The notes below the pieces were generated by a model, which was given only the letters and a program-made list of their open reading frames with translations, ran no database searches and had not been told where the DNA came from. Position numbers and translations under genes: made by a program. Below are positions 54,000 to 63,913 of a stretch of DNA of 64,000 nt, piece after piece. Origin of the DNA: Vibrio hangzhouensis (GTDB lineage: Bacteria; Pseudomonadota; Gammaproteobacteria; Enterobacterales; Vibrionaceae); the NCBI RefSeq assembly GCF_900107935.1, contig NZ_FNVG01000014.1:79789-143788 (forward strand). Direction: 5' to 3'. The stretch's first letter is position 1, and every line of letters starts with the position of its first letter.

Positions 54000-55514
54000 T
54001 TAATTGGGATACTTACTCCACTTCCTGTTGATGAGGTAGTTCACCACTCTTCGGGCGAAGCCAGAATAAGGAGAGTACAGCAGACTGATCGCCGAAAGTT
54101 TACTCTGATGCATCACCGGGCGCATTTTGGAGAAGGCTTCGAAACCTTCCCGACCGTGATAGTGTCCCATTCCACTTGGCCCAACGCCACCAAATGGCAG
54201 GTCATGCTGAGCAACATGCAGCATCACATCATTGATGGTGAAGGCACCCGACATGGTGTTCTCCATTGCTGTTTGCTGTAGTTCTTTATCATTTGAGAAC
54301 AGGTACAGTGCCAGTGGACGGTCACGCTCGCCGATAAAGTGATAGACATCGTCTAAGGTTTTATAAGTTAAAATCGGCAAAATCGGGCCAAAGATCTCCC
54401 GCGTCATCACCACCTCGTCCGCATCCGGTGACACCACCAGATGCAGCGGAAAACGTCGCGTTTGTGGGTCAGGTTCACTGTACGGGATCAGGTTGATCAC
54501 TTCTCCCTGCCCTGCCTTCGCCGCGTCCAGAGTGTCGGACAATCGCTGGAAGGATGTCGCGTCGATGACAGCGGTGTAATCGGGATGGTCGGTCGTTTTG
54601 TAGCGCCCCTTGATGATGGATTTGGCGGACTTTATCACCTGCTTAAGTTTGTCTTCAGGCACAAACAAGTAATCCGGGGCCACACACGTCTGCCCAGCGT
54701 TGTACACCTTACCGCCCAGAATTCGTTTCATCGCTTTCTTTACGTCATAATCAGGGGCAATGATTGTCGGTGACTTGCCACCCAGTTCCAGCGTTACCGG
54801 TGTCAGATTCTTGGCTGCAGACGCCATTACCTTACGTCCGGTGGCACCGGAGCCAGTGAAAATCAAATGATCGAAGGGTAAACTGGAAAAAATCGGTCCT
54901 GTATTGCCCTCTTCTGCTACGAAACAAAGTTCATCTTCCGTGAATTGCGTCGAAAATGCATCCTTAAGCACCTGGCATAAGTGGGCAGAATTTTCCGACA
55001 TTTTGACCATGACGCGATTTCCGGCAGCCAGGGCAGCGGTCATCGGTCCGATGGCCAGATAGAGAGGGTAATTCCAGGGCACAATGATCCCCACTACGCC
55101 AAGGGGTTGCGGCACGACTTTGTTCTTTGCCGGCCAGAACCAAACGGATGTATGACGCTGTTTGACACGCATCCACTTCTTTAGCTGCTTTCTCGCATCA
55201 ATAATGCCATCGATAGAAGAGAAGATTTCCAGCAATGCGGTTTCCGTAGATGAGCGATGGCCAAAATCTTTAGCAATAGCTTCGCAAATCGCAGACTGGT
55301 TTTCACGTAATACTTTTTCCAGTTTGAGCAGATTAACCCGTCTTAGCTCACGACTGATAAAAGGAGACTCTTTGAATGCGGCTTTTTGCTCCTCAAGTCG
55401 TGCAAGCAGTGCATCTCGTTGCTCGCAGTCTACGATGACTGGCTCTGCCATAGTCACATTCTGCTCTGCAAGTTGAGCGCTTAATTGTTGTTCATTGAGT
55501 TCAAGCATACTCAT
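54000..55514 (-). CDS. calB: Coniferyl aldehyde dehydrogenase-type aldehyde dehydrogenase
   Basis: A 504-residue NAD(P)-dependent aldehyde dehydrogenase. It shows VGIIVPWNYPLYLAIGP (cofactor site), FTGSGATGRKVM, VTLELGGKSP (general-base Glu) and NAGQTCVAPDY with catalytic Cys277. The short C-terminal part and HDLPFGGVGPSGMGHYHGREGF place it with class 3-like and coniferyl aldehyde dehydrogenases, which oxidise aromatic or long-chain aldehydes. The exact substrate is uncertain. Ribosome-binding site GAGGAG precedes ATG 55514, which overlaps the stop of the decayed upstream gene (TAATG). Confidence 0.85.
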   Translation of the reverse strand: MSMLELNEQQLSAQLAEQNVTMAEPVIVDCEQRDALLARLEEQKAAFKESPFISRELRRVNLLKLEKVLRENQSAICEAIAKDFGHRSSTETALLEIFSSIDGIIDARKQLKKWMRVKQRHTSVWFWPAKNKVVPQPLGVVGIIVPWNYPLYLAIGPMTAALAAGNRVMVKMSENSAHLCQVLKDAFSTQFTEDELCFVAEEGNTGPIFSSLPFDHLIFTGSGATGRKVMASAAKNLTPVTLELGGKSPTIIAPDYDVKKAMKRILGGKVYNAGQTCVAPDYLFVPEDKLKQVIKSAKSIIKGRYKTTDHPDYTAVIDATSFQRLSDTLDAAKAGQGEVINLIPYSEPDPQTRRFPLHLVVSPDADEVVMTREIFGPILPILTYKTLDDVYHFIGERDRPLALYLFSNDKELQQTAMENTMSGAFTINDVMLHVAQHDLPFGGVGPSGMGHYHGREGFEAFSKMRPVMHQSKLSAISLLYSPYSGFARRVVNYLINRKWSKYPN

Positions 55515-55866
55515 TATTGCTCTCCTCTATCGAGTAATTGGGTTAGTAATTGCTGGCACTGCTGCACGTTCATCTCCTCGGCACCGGATACTCTCCAAAT
55601 GCCTCCCCAACCGCTTACATGGCAAGATGAGGAATATCCGCCTGCTGCCACTCGGCAACTTCAGCTGGAATATTAAGTGACGCCAACAATGAGTCCACTT
55701 TGGCAATTAACTGCCGACTGTCTTTATAGCCCAGAGCGAGGACCAGTGTTGTCAGTCTCGGGTTATCTCTCTGTCCAATAAACGGGAGTACACGGGTCAA
55801 CGCATCGGCCCCAGTTTCGATACGCATTCTGGCTGGAGAACGTGGACCATTTTTATGAACGGCTTT
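55514..55866 (-). pseudogene. Degenerate C-terminal fragment, probably iron-containing alcohol dehydrogenase
   Basis: The minus strand encodes RMRIETGADALTRVLPF through LASLNIPAEVAEW and DIPHLAM, then a TAA stop. Reading past it in the same frame continues AVGEAFGEYPVPRR. A one-base shift then gives MNVQQCQQLLTQLLDRGEQ and a stop overlapping the calB start. The order (helix with LNIP, then DIP-LA, then YPVPR and a final LL-rich helix) resembles the C-terminus of iron-dependent alcohol dehydrogenases. The N-terminal two thirds are missing, so at least one nonsense mutation, one frameshift and a large deletion have occurred. Family identity is moderately sure. Confidence 0.55.
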
Positions 55867-56003
55867 TCACCGATACCATTACTTGATGCAGCACCACGAC
55901 GCCCCTTCCCTTGCTTACTCAAAATTATTCCAGAACTGTTTTTATAGAGTGATTACTCTTACAAGGCAAGTTTGTTGTCGATAAGTTGAGAACTATTCCC
56001 AGC

Positions 56004-56465
56004 TCAACGGATGGGCAGTGCGGTCGTATACTTCAACGGCTCCATTGCAAAAGTGGAGGTCACGTTGGACAAACCATCAATGCTGTTCACCAGTTTTTTG
56101 TAGAATTCATCAAAGCATTTCATGTCTTTAACCAGCACTTTCATCATGTAATCGTACTCCCCCGCCATGCGGTAGAACTCCATTACCTCCGGAAACTCAG
56201 AAACGGTATCGACGAACGCTTTATACCATTCATGGGAGTGATCGGTGGTTTTTATCTGAACAAAGGCAGTGAAGGATAACCCCAATTTCTCAGGGTCGAG
56301 CAAGGCCACCCGTTTGTCGATAATCCCGTTATCTTCTAATTTCTTAAGGCGTTTCCAGCAAGGGGTTGTGGTTAAGTTCACCGCCTCAGCCAGGTCGTTG
56401 AGTGACAGGGTTCCGTCTTGCTGCAATAGCGCCAGCAGTTTCTTATCAGTGTTATCGATATCCAC
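56004..56465 (-). CDS. Lrp/AsnC-family regulator (DecR/YbaO-like)
   Basis: A 153-residue Lrp-type regulator with an N-terminal HTH ([40 protein letters not shown]) and a C-terminal RAM domain (about 65-150, [22 protein letters not shown]). Start GTG 56465 has GAGG upstream; the frame to 56516 adds 17 residues that do not resemble the family. It is divergent from a CdsH-like gene. In Salmonella the YbaO (DecR) regulator is adjacent to cdsH, so this protein probably activates the PLP enzyme in response to cysteine. Confidence 0.85.
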   Translation of the reverse strand: MDIDNTDKKLLALLQQDGTLSLNDLAEAVNLTTTPCWKRLKKLEDNGIIDKRVALLDPEKLGLSFTAFVQIKTTDHSHEWYKAFVDTVSEFPEVMEFYRMAGEYDYMMKVLVKDMKCFDEFYKKLVNSIDGLSNVTSTFAMEPLKYTTALPIR

Positions 56466-56587
56466 AAGACCTCGCAAAGAGAAATTTTTTCTACATTGGT
56501 GTGATTTAGCAGTCAATATAGCAAAGTTTTTCTCTCGTTACGTAGGTAAATTATCACCATACCGATAATAAAGTAGGAAACAAAACT

Positions 56588-57658
56588 ATGTGTACCGATC
56601 ATCAATGGATAAACAACGCTGTTCGCAAAATTGAAGCAGACTTCCAGCGCAGCGCCGACACTCACCTTATTAAGCTTGATCTGCCCAGCATTGAGGGGAT
56701 TGACGTTTACCTTAAAGATGAAAGTACCCACCCAACGGGCTCACTGAAGCACCGTTTGGCTCGCTCACTGTTTTTGTACGCAATTTGTAACGGCTGGATC
56801 GGACCGGAAACCACCGTCATTGAGTCTTCATCGGGCAGCACTGCGGTGTCTGAGGCTTACTTTGCCCGTTTGCTCGGCCTGCCATTCATTGCGGTCATGC
56901 CAAAGTGCACCGCTCGTAAGAAGATTGAACAGATTGAGTTTTACGGGGGTAAAGCGCATCTGGTCGATCGTTCTGACCAAATCTATGCCGAGTCTCGTCG
57001 TTTAGCCGAAGAGCTCAACGGCCACTATATGGATCAGTTTACCTACGCAGAGCGCGCGACAGACTGGCGCGGCAACAATAACATCGCCAACTCCATCTTC
57101 AGCCAAATGGAGTTGGAAGATCACCCAGTTCCATCCTGGGTGGTCATGAGTCCTGGAACAGGCGGAACATCAGCAACCATCGGTCGTTTCATCCGTTATC
57201 AGAAACACGATACCAAGCTTTGCGTGGTTGACCCTGAAAACTCGGTATTCCATGACTACTTCAAGACCGGCAACGCCAATTTGACCGGCGACTGTGGCAG
57301 CAAAATTGAAGGCATCGGCCGCCCACGTGTTGAGCCAAGCTTCATCCCTGGCGTGGTCGATGAGATGCGCACTATTCCAGATGCGGCCAGTATTGCTACC
57401 ATTCACTGGTTGGAAAAAGCGCTGGGACGTAAAGTGGGGGCATCTACTGGCACCAACCTTTACGGCGTACTTCAATTAGCCAGTGAAATGAAAAAGCGCG
57501 GTGAAAAAGGCTCTATCGTCACTCTGCTTTGTGACAGTGGTGAGCGTTATCTGGATACTTACTACAACACAGAGTGGATTGCCAATAATATCGGTAGCCT
57601 GCAACCTTACCTGGAAAAGCTAGAGATATTTGAAGCGACAGGTGAGCTGGAAGGTTAA
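56588..57658 (+). CDS. cdsH: Cysteine synthase-like PLP enzyme (CdsH-type cysteine desulfhydrase)
   Basis: A 356-residue fold-type II PLP enzyme. The PLP Lys is in [11 protein letters not shown] (Lys54), the substrate Asn/Ser loop in [16 protein letters not shown], the phosphate-binding loop in [12 protein letters not shown], and the C-terminal Ser of [10 protein letters not shown] contacts the PLP ring nitrogen. It belongs to the cysteine synthase family but differs from CysK/CysM. With a divergent DecR-like regulator it matches CdsH, which degrades L-cysteine to pyruvate, ammonia and sulfide. Activity is inferred. It ends at the terminator 57662-57690. Confidence 0.82.
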   Translation: MCTDHQWINNAVRKIEADFQRSADTHLIKLDLPSIEGIDVYLKDESTHPTGSLKHRLARSLFLYAICNGWIGPETTVIESSSGSTAVSEAYFARLLGLPFIAVMPKCTARKKIEQIEFYGGKAHLVDRSDQIYAESRRLAEELNGHYMDQFTYAERATDWRGNNNIANSIFSQMELEDHPVPSWVVMSPGTGGTSATIGRFIRYQKHDTKLCVVDPENSVFHDYFKTGNANLTGDCGSKIEGIGRPRVEPSFIPGVVDEMRTIPDAASIATIHWLEKALGRKVGASTGTNLYGVLQLASEMKKRGEKGSIVTLLCDSGERYLDTYYNTEWIANNIGSLQPYLEKLEIFEATGELEG

Positions 57659-57661
57659 CTG

Positions 57662-57690
57662 AAAGGGGAGTGCTATTATCACTCCCCTTT
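57662..57690. terminator. Bidirectional terminator
   Basis: AAAGGGGAGTG (57662-57672) and CACTCCCCTTT (57680-57690) form a perfect 11-bp stem between the convergent cdsH and chemoreceptor genes. Confidence 0.9.
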
Positions 57691-57693
57691 TCA

Positions 57694-58788
57694 TTATTTC
57701 GCGTCGTAAGACGTTTTTACCTTATCCTGAGCCGCTGCGATATAAGAGACCAAATCACGGTAGGCCATATCTAATTGCTCCACCAGCTCCGCGTCGCTTT
57801 GACCGCCGGCCACCGTTCTCAGGCCGTCGTGTAGCGCTTTCGCTTTTACCTGGAAATACTCCAACGGGCCGCCTTCACGAGCCAGACTTTGAGTTTCACC
57901 ATGATGGGCGACCACCTGTCCAAAAATGGTATCTCGCTCTCCAAGCTCCAGCAATATTGCGTCATAGTCTGCACCAATCAACTTAGAATGAGCCGTAGCC
58001 CACATATTGGTATATTGTGTAATGGCACTGGATGCGTAAATGTCCACCGTTGCCGTGTAGATCACATCCACGGTATCGGACGAGAGCGACAAAATAGACT
58101 GGGTATCGCGGACAATATCGGCGGCCCCTTTGGAGGCATCCGCGACCTGAGCTGATACAAGCTCAATGTTCTCTCCTGCGCGATTTGTGCTGCCTTCAAT
58201 GCGCTCCACCAGACCTGATATTTCACTGGCGGCTGCATTTGCCCGCCCTGCCAGGGAGCGTACTTCATCTGCCACCACCGCGAAACCACGGCCATGCTCA
58301 CCTGCCCTTGCCGCTTCAATAGCAGCGTTCAGCGCCAGTAAGTTCGTTTGCTCTGAGATTTGATGAATGATGCTGATAAACTGAGTGATATCGGCCGTCA
58401 ACAGTTGCAGAGCTTCCACGGTTTCTTTACTGGCAGTGGCCGAACGGGAGACTTGGTCCAGTGACTGATACATGGCGTGCAACTGCTGGTCGGTGGCTTC
58501 AAATACCCCTAAATTGGCCTGCAATTGGTCACTCTGATAAATAAGCTGATTGTTTGCCGCCTCAATATTACCAGTCGCTCCAACCAGCTCAGATGTGACA
58601 CTGCTCAGAAAGCGTCGAGAGCGCTGTTTCTGACTTTCCAACTGTGCTTCAAGCTGCTGGATTCTCTGCTCTTTGACATCATTCTGTTGCTGCAGCGACG
58701 TCAACTCGCCAATCAATGTATTTTTTTGGTCAATTTCAGAGGAGAGTTGCTTTTTGATATTGGCTAACTGTTTTTTAGATGCAAACAT
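57694..58788 (-). CDS. Soluble methyl-accepting chemotaxis protein with CZB-like domain
   Basis: A 364-residue cytoplasmic chemoreceptor without transmembrane segments. A coiled coil covers residues 5-60. The MCP signalling domain (about 70-245) has the hairpin tip [37 protein letters not shown]. The C-terminal region (about 250-360) has the size and pattern of a chemoreceptor zinc-binding (CZB) domain. Of the usual three His and one Cys, however, only ALHDGL is evident; the Cys position reads TIFG and the first His is not seen. It may sense something other than zinc or be redox/pH-responsive. The gene is monocistronic. Confidence 0.88.
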   Translation of the reverse strand: MFASKKQLANIKKQLSSEIDQKNTLIGELTSLQQQNDVKEQRIQQLEAQLESQKQRSRRFLSSVTSELVGATGNIEAANNQLIYQSDQLQANLGVFEATDQQLHAMYQSLDQVSRSATASKETVEALQLLTADITQFISIIHQISEQTNLLALNAAIEAARAGEHGRGFAVVADEVRSLAGRANAAASEISGLVERIEGSTNRAGENIELVSAQVADASKGAADIVRDTQSILSLSSDTVDVIYTATVDIYASSAITQYTNMWATAHSKLIGADYDAILLELGERDTIFGQVVAHHGETQSLAREGGPLEYFQVKAKALHDGLRTVAGGQSDAELVEQLDMAYRDLVSYIAAAQDKVKTSYDAK

Positions 58789-58892
58789 AAAATCACGGTA
58801 TCACTATTGTTATAGTTGTTGTTAAGTCTAAATTAGCATTGAGATGCTAAATATAAATGCCGTGAAGATTAAGTTGTGATAGCTGCCAATCA

Positions 58893-58914
58893 CCATACCC
58901 CGATTGGGGTATGG
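58893..58914 (-). terminator. Stem-loop after the DUF1244 gene
   Basis: CCATACCCC (58893-58901) and GGGGTATGG (58906-58914) form a perfect 9-bp stem with a GATT loop, about 60 bp downstream of the DUF1244 stop. No U run, so strength is uncertain. Confidence 0.5.
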
Positions 58915-58975
58915 AAGAAATTATTCCTCTCTTTCTGTATTACCTCAGAGAAGAATAAAAAGAGAGTGTAGAGCG

Positions 58976-59296
58976 TTACTTTTTATTCTGTCTGGCTTCA
59001 AACGCCGCCAACTGCTCTGGTGTTGCTTTCGGTTGATGGTTGGTTTTCCACTCATCGTACGTCATGCCATACACGCGCTCACGAGCATCATCGATGTCTA
59101 AATCCAGACCAGCAGTCTCAGCCTCCGCTTTATACCACTTGCTGAAACAGTTTCGACAGAAACCGGCAAGAATCATCAGATCAATGTTCTGTACATCCTT
59201 ATTATTATCAAGATGCTCAAGAAGGCGGCGGAATACAGCAGCATCCAATTTGTCCTGCTGCTCCTGAGGGAGATCTTTATATTTGAAATCAGCCAC
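58976..59296 (-). CDS. DUF1244-family protein
   Basis: A 106-residue cytoplasmic protein of the DUF1244 family. The conserved core AAVFRRLLEHLDNNKDVQNIDLMILAGFCRNCFSKWY has a CRNC cysteine pair that may bind metal, and VYGMTYDEWKTNHQ follows. The function is unknown. The start is GTG 59296 with an AAAGGAAAG ribosome-binding site. It follows the RND efflux genes on the same strand but is separated from them by the terminator at 59354-59375. Confidence 0.9.
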   Translation of the reverse strand: MADFKYKDLPQEQQDKLDAAVFRRLLEHLDNNKDVQNIDLMILAGFCRNCFSKWYKAEAETAGLDLDIDDARERVYGMTYDEWKTNHQPKATPEQLAAFEARQNKK

Positions 59297-59353
59297 TTTA
59301 CTTTCCTTTTTTGTTGGTTTTATCTCTTCTCATCCTAACCAACAAACCAAAAA

Positions 59354-59375
59354 AAGCCCAGTCGAAACTGGGCTT
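59354..59375 (-). terminator. Terminator of the RND efflux operon
   Basis: AAGCCCAGT (59354-59362) and ACTGGGCTT (59367-59375) form a perfect 9-bp stem with a CGAA loop followed by TTTTTT on the minus strand. Confidence 0.92.
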
Positions 59376-59380
59376 ATGAA

Positions 59381-62300
59381 TTAGCTGTTCGGCAAGTCAC
59401 CGTGACTGGTTCGCGCTTTCACGTCCAGACTCAGTGCCTTATTGAGCTCTGCTTCAACGTGCCCCGGCGCTCTGGTAGCTACAGAAATCAATCGATACAT
59501 CGCCGGAATAACAAATAAGGTCACCAGCGTTGCAAACGCCATTCCGAAGAAAATCACCGTACCTACTGCGACACGACTCTCGTAACCGGCGCCCGTTGAT
59601 AAAATCAGAGGAATGGAACCAGCCAAAGTGGTAAAGGCCGTCATCATAATCGGGCGAAGTCGTCGGGCTGAGGCATCAATGATCGCTTTTTCAAACTCAA
59701 TGCCCTTATCGCGCAACTGGTTGGCAAATTCCACGATCAAAATACCGTTTTTGGTGACCATACCAATAAGCATGATCATGCCTATCTGGCTATAGATATT
59801 CAGCCCTTGCTGCATGATGACCAAACCAAGGAAGCCGCCAAACACCCCCATAGGTACCGTAAACATCACCACCAACGGGTTAACAAAGCTTTCGAATTGT
59901 GCAGCCAGCACCAGATAAGCCACCAACAACGCCAAACCAAACACTACAAAAATGCTCGACTGATTCTCTTTGAAGTCTTTCGACTCGCCCGCATAGCTCA
60001 CCGAAATGTCGCCCGGCAACATCTCAATCGCTTGCTGATCCATAAAGTTCAGCGCTTCACCCAGAGTGTAGCCATCGGACAGGTTGGCTTTAATCGTTAT
60101 CGACTTCTGCTTGTTGTAGTGCGACAGACGAATAGAAGACGCGACTTCTTCAATCGAAGTGATCGCATCCAGTGTCACTAACTCACCCGATTGAGTACGC
60201 ATGTAAATCTGACTCAGATCGTTAGCGTTATTGAAGTTGTTTTCGTCACCTCGCAAATACACATCGTACTCTTCGCCACGTTCTACATAGGTGGTCTCGC
60301 TCTTACCACCAAGCATGATTTCCAGCGTGTCGGAGATATCGGCCACACTGATACCCAACTCTGCGGCGCGCTCACGGTCAATGGTGACTACCAGCTCTGG
60401 TGTTTTTTCCGAGTAGTCGGTGCTTGCACCTTCCATATACGGAGACTCTTCCGCCGCCTGCTCCAGTTTATCAGCCCAAATTTGCAGCTCATGATAGTCA
60501 GAACCACCGATAACAAACTGAACTGGCTCACTCGAGCCACCGCGAAAGCCTGGCATAAATGGGAACACTCGAACGTCAGCAATACCAGCCAACGCTTTAC
60601 GCACCTGGCCCAAGGATTCTTGCGCAGTAATATCACGCTCGTTCCAGTCTTCAAGGATCATGATGACAAAACCAGTCTGGTCACCTGCCTGTCCACCAAA
60701 TGCCGGCGACTGAATACTGAACGACTTCAGAAAACCCTTGCCTAACAAAGGCATCAGTCGATCTTCAACGATATCCATGTTGGCTGACATGCGGTTATAG
60801 CTAGTTGCATCAGCCCCGCGAACAAAAGCAAAGATCACCCCCCGGTCTTCAGAAGGAGTCAGCTGAGCAGGTACCAGTTGCATCAGTTGGAAGCTTCCAC
60901 CAATACAAGCCACTATAACAATGGGTGCAACCCAACGCCATTTGAGGGCTTTTGCCAGTGCCCGCTTATAGCCACGCTCCAGTTTTTTGAAACCGCGATC
61001 AACAAACTGAGTAAATCGGTTTGGTTTAACATTAGCTTTGAGGATCGTACTACCTAACACCGGCGTCAGCGTCAGAGCAATCAGTGACGAGAAAATCACC
61101 GACATGGCCAGAAGTACCGAGAACTCGGTAAACAACAGGCCAATCATCCCGTCCATAAACGAGATGGGTAAGAAAACCATCACCAGAACCAGGGTTGTCG
61201 CCACTACCGCAAAGCCAACTTCTCGCGTCCCTTTATAGGCAGCAAGCAGCGGTGACTCACCACGTTCAATATGGTGGAAGATGTTTTCCACCACCACAAT
61301 GGCATCATCCACCACTAAGCCGATCGATAAGATCAGTGCCATCAGAGTAATCAGGTTAATAGAGAACCCGAAGAAGTACGCCGCAATAAACGATGAAATC
61401 AGCGACACCGGCACCGTCACAGCCGGAATCAACGTGGCTCTCGCCTGACCAATAAAGATGTACAGCACCAGGATCACCAGTCCCCCGGTGATAAACAGCG
61501 TGTTGTATACCTCTGAGATGGAGCGATCGATAAACACCGTGGAGTCATAATCGATCGCCAGTCGAGTGCCTTTAGGCAGAAACTGCTGCATTCGCTCAAC
61601 TTCTTTGTGAACTAAGTCCGCCACTTGCAACGGGTTTGCGTCCGATTGCGGCACAATACCCATGCTGACGTTAACCACACCATCACTTTTGAAGGTCGAG
61701 TTTTCATTCTCCGCACCAATGTAAACATCGGCCACGTCTTTCAGGTAAATCGGTGTATTATCGCTGGCGCGTTTTACCACCAGGTATTCAAAATCAATTG
61801 GCGTGTTATAGGCTCGGGCGGTACGAACAGACATTACAGTGGCATCGTTACGCACCTCGCCCCCCGGACTTTCGATATTTTCACGGCGCAGCGCCGCTGT
61901 GATGTCCGACGTCGTCACACCGCGCCCTGCCATAAAGGCAGGTTTGAGCTTGACGTACATAACCTGATACAAGCCGCCAGAAATGTCTACCGAACTCACG
62001 CCAGATATCAGGCTAAAACGATCGACCAGCACACGATTGACATAATCAGTTAATTGGGTGCGATCCATTTCCGACGAGCTGAGATTAATGTACAGCGAGG
62101 CCTGGCCACTGCCGTTGTTCTTAAATACTAACGGGTCATCCGCTTCATCCGGTAGTGCGCGCTGAGCACGCGCTACTGCATCACGGACATCACTGACGCC
62201 TGTATTCAGGTCATAGCCCAGTTCAAACGTCACCGTGATGCGTGACATACCATTTCGGGTGGTCGATTCTATTTCATCGATTCCACTGATGCCCGACAGC

Positions 62301-62509
62301 TGATCTTCAATGACCGAGGTGATTTGGCTTTCAATGATGGTAGCCGACGCCCCGGAATAACGTGTAGAAATCGAAACTACAGGGTTTTCAATGTCCGGCA
62401 TCTCGCGCACCGCGAGCTTGCTAAAGGAGACAATACCAAACACACACAGTAATAAGCTGAGTACGATGGCCGCTACCGGACGTTTAACAGAAACATCAGA
62501 TAACAACAT
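59381..62509 (-). CDS. RND-family multidrug efflux permease (HAE1 type)
   Basis: A 1042-residue inner-membrane pump with twelve transmembrane helices and two large periplasmic loops. The N-terminus VKRPVAAIVLSLLLCVFGIVSF, the PDIENPVVSISTRYSGASA porter motif and the proton-relay pair in SIGLVVDDAIVVVENIFHHIE are visible. It resembles the VexK/VmeK-like and MexF-like exporters of vibrios; substrates cannot be predicted. Its ATG overlaps the stop of the membrane-fusion gene (TAATG at 62511-62507), so the two are translationally coupled. No outer-membrane channel gene is adjacent, so it probably uses a shared TolC. Confidence 0.95.
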   Translation of the reverse strand: MLLSDVSVKRPVAAIVLSLLLCVFGIVSFSKLAVREMPDIENPVVSISTRYSGASATIIESQITSVIEDQLSGISGIDEIESTTRNGMSRITVTFELGYDLNTGVSDVRDAVARAQRALPDEADDPLVFKNNGSGQASLYINLSSSEMDRTQLTDYVNRVLVDRFSLISGVSSVDISGGLYQVMYVKLKPAFMAGRGVTTSDITAALRRENIESPGGEVRNDATVMSVRTARAYNTPIDFEYLVVKRASDNTPIYLKDVADVYIGAENENSTFKSDGVVNVSMGIVPQSDANPLQVADLVHKEVERMQQFLPKGTRLAIDYDSTVFIDRSISEVYNTLFITGGLVILVLYIFIGQARATLIPAVTVPVSLISSFIAAYFFGFSINLITLMALILSIGLVVDDAIVVVENIFHHIERGESPLLAAYKGTREVGFAVVATTLVLVMVFLPISFMDGMIGLLFTEFSVLLAMSVIFSSLIALTLTPVLGSTILKANVKPNRFTQFVDRGFKKLERGYKRALAKALKWRWVAPIVIVACIGGSFQLMQLVPAQLTPSEDRGVIFAFVRGADATSYNRMSANMDIVEDRLMPLLGKGFLKSFSIQSPAFGGQAGDQTGFVIMILEDWNERDITAQESLGQVRKALAGIADVRVFPFMPGFRGGSSEPVQFVIGGSDYHELQIWADKLEQAAEESPYMEGASTDYSEKTPELVVTIDRERAAELGISVADISDTLEIMLGGKSETTYVERGEEYDVYLRGDENNFNNANDLSQIYMRTQSGELVTLDAITSIEEVASSIRLSHYNKQKSITIKANLSDGYTLGEALNFMDQQAIEMLPGDISVSYAGESKDFKENQSSIFVVFGLALLVAYLVLAAQFESFVNPLVVMFTVPMGVFGGFLGLVIMQQGLNIYSQIGMIMLIGMVTKNGILIVEFANQLRDKGIEFEKAIIDASARRLRPIMMTAFTTLAGSIPLILSTGAGYESRVAVGTVIFFGMAFATLVTLFVIPAMYRLISVATRAPGHVEAELNKALSLDVKARTSHGDLPNS

Positions 62510-63594
62510 TAGCTCGCTTCCTTCATTTCAGGTGCCTGCTCTGTCGAGGTACGACCCGCCGTCGGTTGTGACTCTACTTCTTTTACCGACGCACCATCGC
62601 GCATGTTGACAATGCCCTGGACCACTATACGCTGGCCAATGTCTAAGCCTCGCTCGATGACCACCTGATTGCCAACTCTGGCTCCCAGAAAGACTTCTGT
62701 GCGATGGGCTTTGTTGTTGTCATCCACGACATAGACGTAGCGCTTGGTACCGGAATACTCCAGTGCCTGTACCGGAATAATAGGGGCTTCGATAGGTGGA
62801 AACTCCATGCGCGCCTGAGCCAGCATACCAGGCTTCAGACGGTTATCCTCGTTGTCAAAATGAATACGAACTCGAAGGTTCAAGGTCTCCCGATTGACTC
62901 GGGTATCCAGTGCCACCACTTTACCGGAGAAAACACGTGTGCCCCAGGCCGCTGTTCGTGCAGTCACCGCCATCCCTTTCTCCAGCATAGGAAGATAGTG
63001 CTCTGGGACTTGTAGGTCGAGCTGCATGACAGAAAGGTCATCCAGCGTTAACAGCTCAGTGCCGACATTGACCAACTTACCGCGACTGAAATCAATCAAA
63101 CCAACCGAGCCTGAGAAAGGTGCTTCTATATGGAGGTCATTCAGGTTGGCGTTGGCAGCATCTAAGCGAGCAGTACCAATTTCAACGGCAGCTTTTTGTG
63201 CATCAATTTCCGTTTTGGTGATGGCATTGCGATCCACCAGACGTTCGAACTCCGCCAGAATACGTTTTTGGTCACGTACGTAGGCCTTGGCTTCCGCAAC
63301 GGCAGCTCGCGCCTTATCGTCGTTCAGCAAAACCAGCGACTGGCCCTTTTCAACCGTCTGATTGGCAGTGACTCTGATTTCATCAACAATGCCATTTACC
63401 TCAGAGGCAATCACAACCGACTGATCCGCTTCCAACTTACCCACCAGTGACAAAGATTGTGAAACCTGATGAACCGCCACTGGCTCGGTAACAACTGATA
63501 TAGCCTGAGCACCGGCGTTCCTTTTGGCAAACGTTGCTGGTGAGACACTAAGAATAGACAGTGCCAGCAAACCGATTATAGTTTTGTTTTTCAT
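62509..63594 (-). CDS. RND efflux membrane-fusion (periplasmic adaptor) protein
   Basis: A 361-residue adaptor with a signal peptide (residues 1-24, ending TFAKR), a lipoyl-like half (VVIASEVNGIVDEIRVTANQTVEKGQSLVLLND), an alpha-hairpin coiled coil (about 80-150), and lipoyl second half (DLHIEAPFSGSVGLIDFSRGKLVNVG). Beta-barrel and membrane-proximal domains follow. No lipobox Cys is seen. It links the RND permease to an outer-membrane channel. ATG 63594 is chosen because the signal peptide starts there; the frame to 63627 adds 11 residues. Confidence 0.92.
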   Translation of the reverse strand: MKNKTIIGLLALSILSVSPATFAKRNAGAQAISVVTEPVAVHQVSQSLSLVGKLEADQSVVIASEVNGIVDEIRVTANQTVEKGQSLVLLNDDKARAAVAEAKAYVRDQKRILAEFERLVDRNAITKTEIDAQKAAVEIGTARLDAANANLNDLHIEAPFSGSVGLIDFSRGKLVNVGTELLTLDDLSVMQLDLQVPEHYLPMLEKGMAVTARTAAWGTRVFSGKVVALDTRVNRETLNLRVRIHFDNEDNRLKPGMLAQARMEFPPIEAPIIPVQALEYSGTKRYVYVVDDNNKAHRTEVFLGARVGNQVVIERGLDIGQRIVVQGIVNMRDGASVKEVESQPTAGRTSTEQAPEMKEAS

Positions 63595-63831
63595 CGTATT
63601 TGTTTTTCCATATAAAACTCTGGACATTTTAGCGGGTTATACGACCCGTAACGTCAAGAAGTGTAAATCTAAGTGAAATACAAAATTTACAATTCGCTTC
63701 AATCCGATCGCCATCTGTCCACGTACATTAGTGGTAATACGTTGCTGGTTAAGAAATAATGACGAAAAACACGCTTTTTAAGCGTCTTTGTCCAAAAAGG
63801 CACCATTCAATTCAAAATCCTCAAAAAAGGG

Positions 63832-63859
63832 TTTACAGTCATGCGCAGTTTGTTATGAT
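63832..63859 (+). promoter_or_regulatory. Stable-RNA promoter of the tRNA-Tyr gene
   Basis: A -35 TTTACA (63832-63837) and -10 TATGAT (63854-63859) are separated by 16 bp. A GC-rich discriminator (GCGCTCCGC) follows, typical of stringently controlled tRNA and rRNA promoters. Confidence 0.8.
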
Positions 63860-63913
63860 GCGCTCCGCACTTGAGTGATGCGTTGGGAAAACATCAAACA
63901 AGTATAAAACCCT

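Noticed and set aside
60191..60745. 184-codon plus-strand frame
   Set aside because: Antisense to the RND permease, whose full-length conserved frame explains the region.
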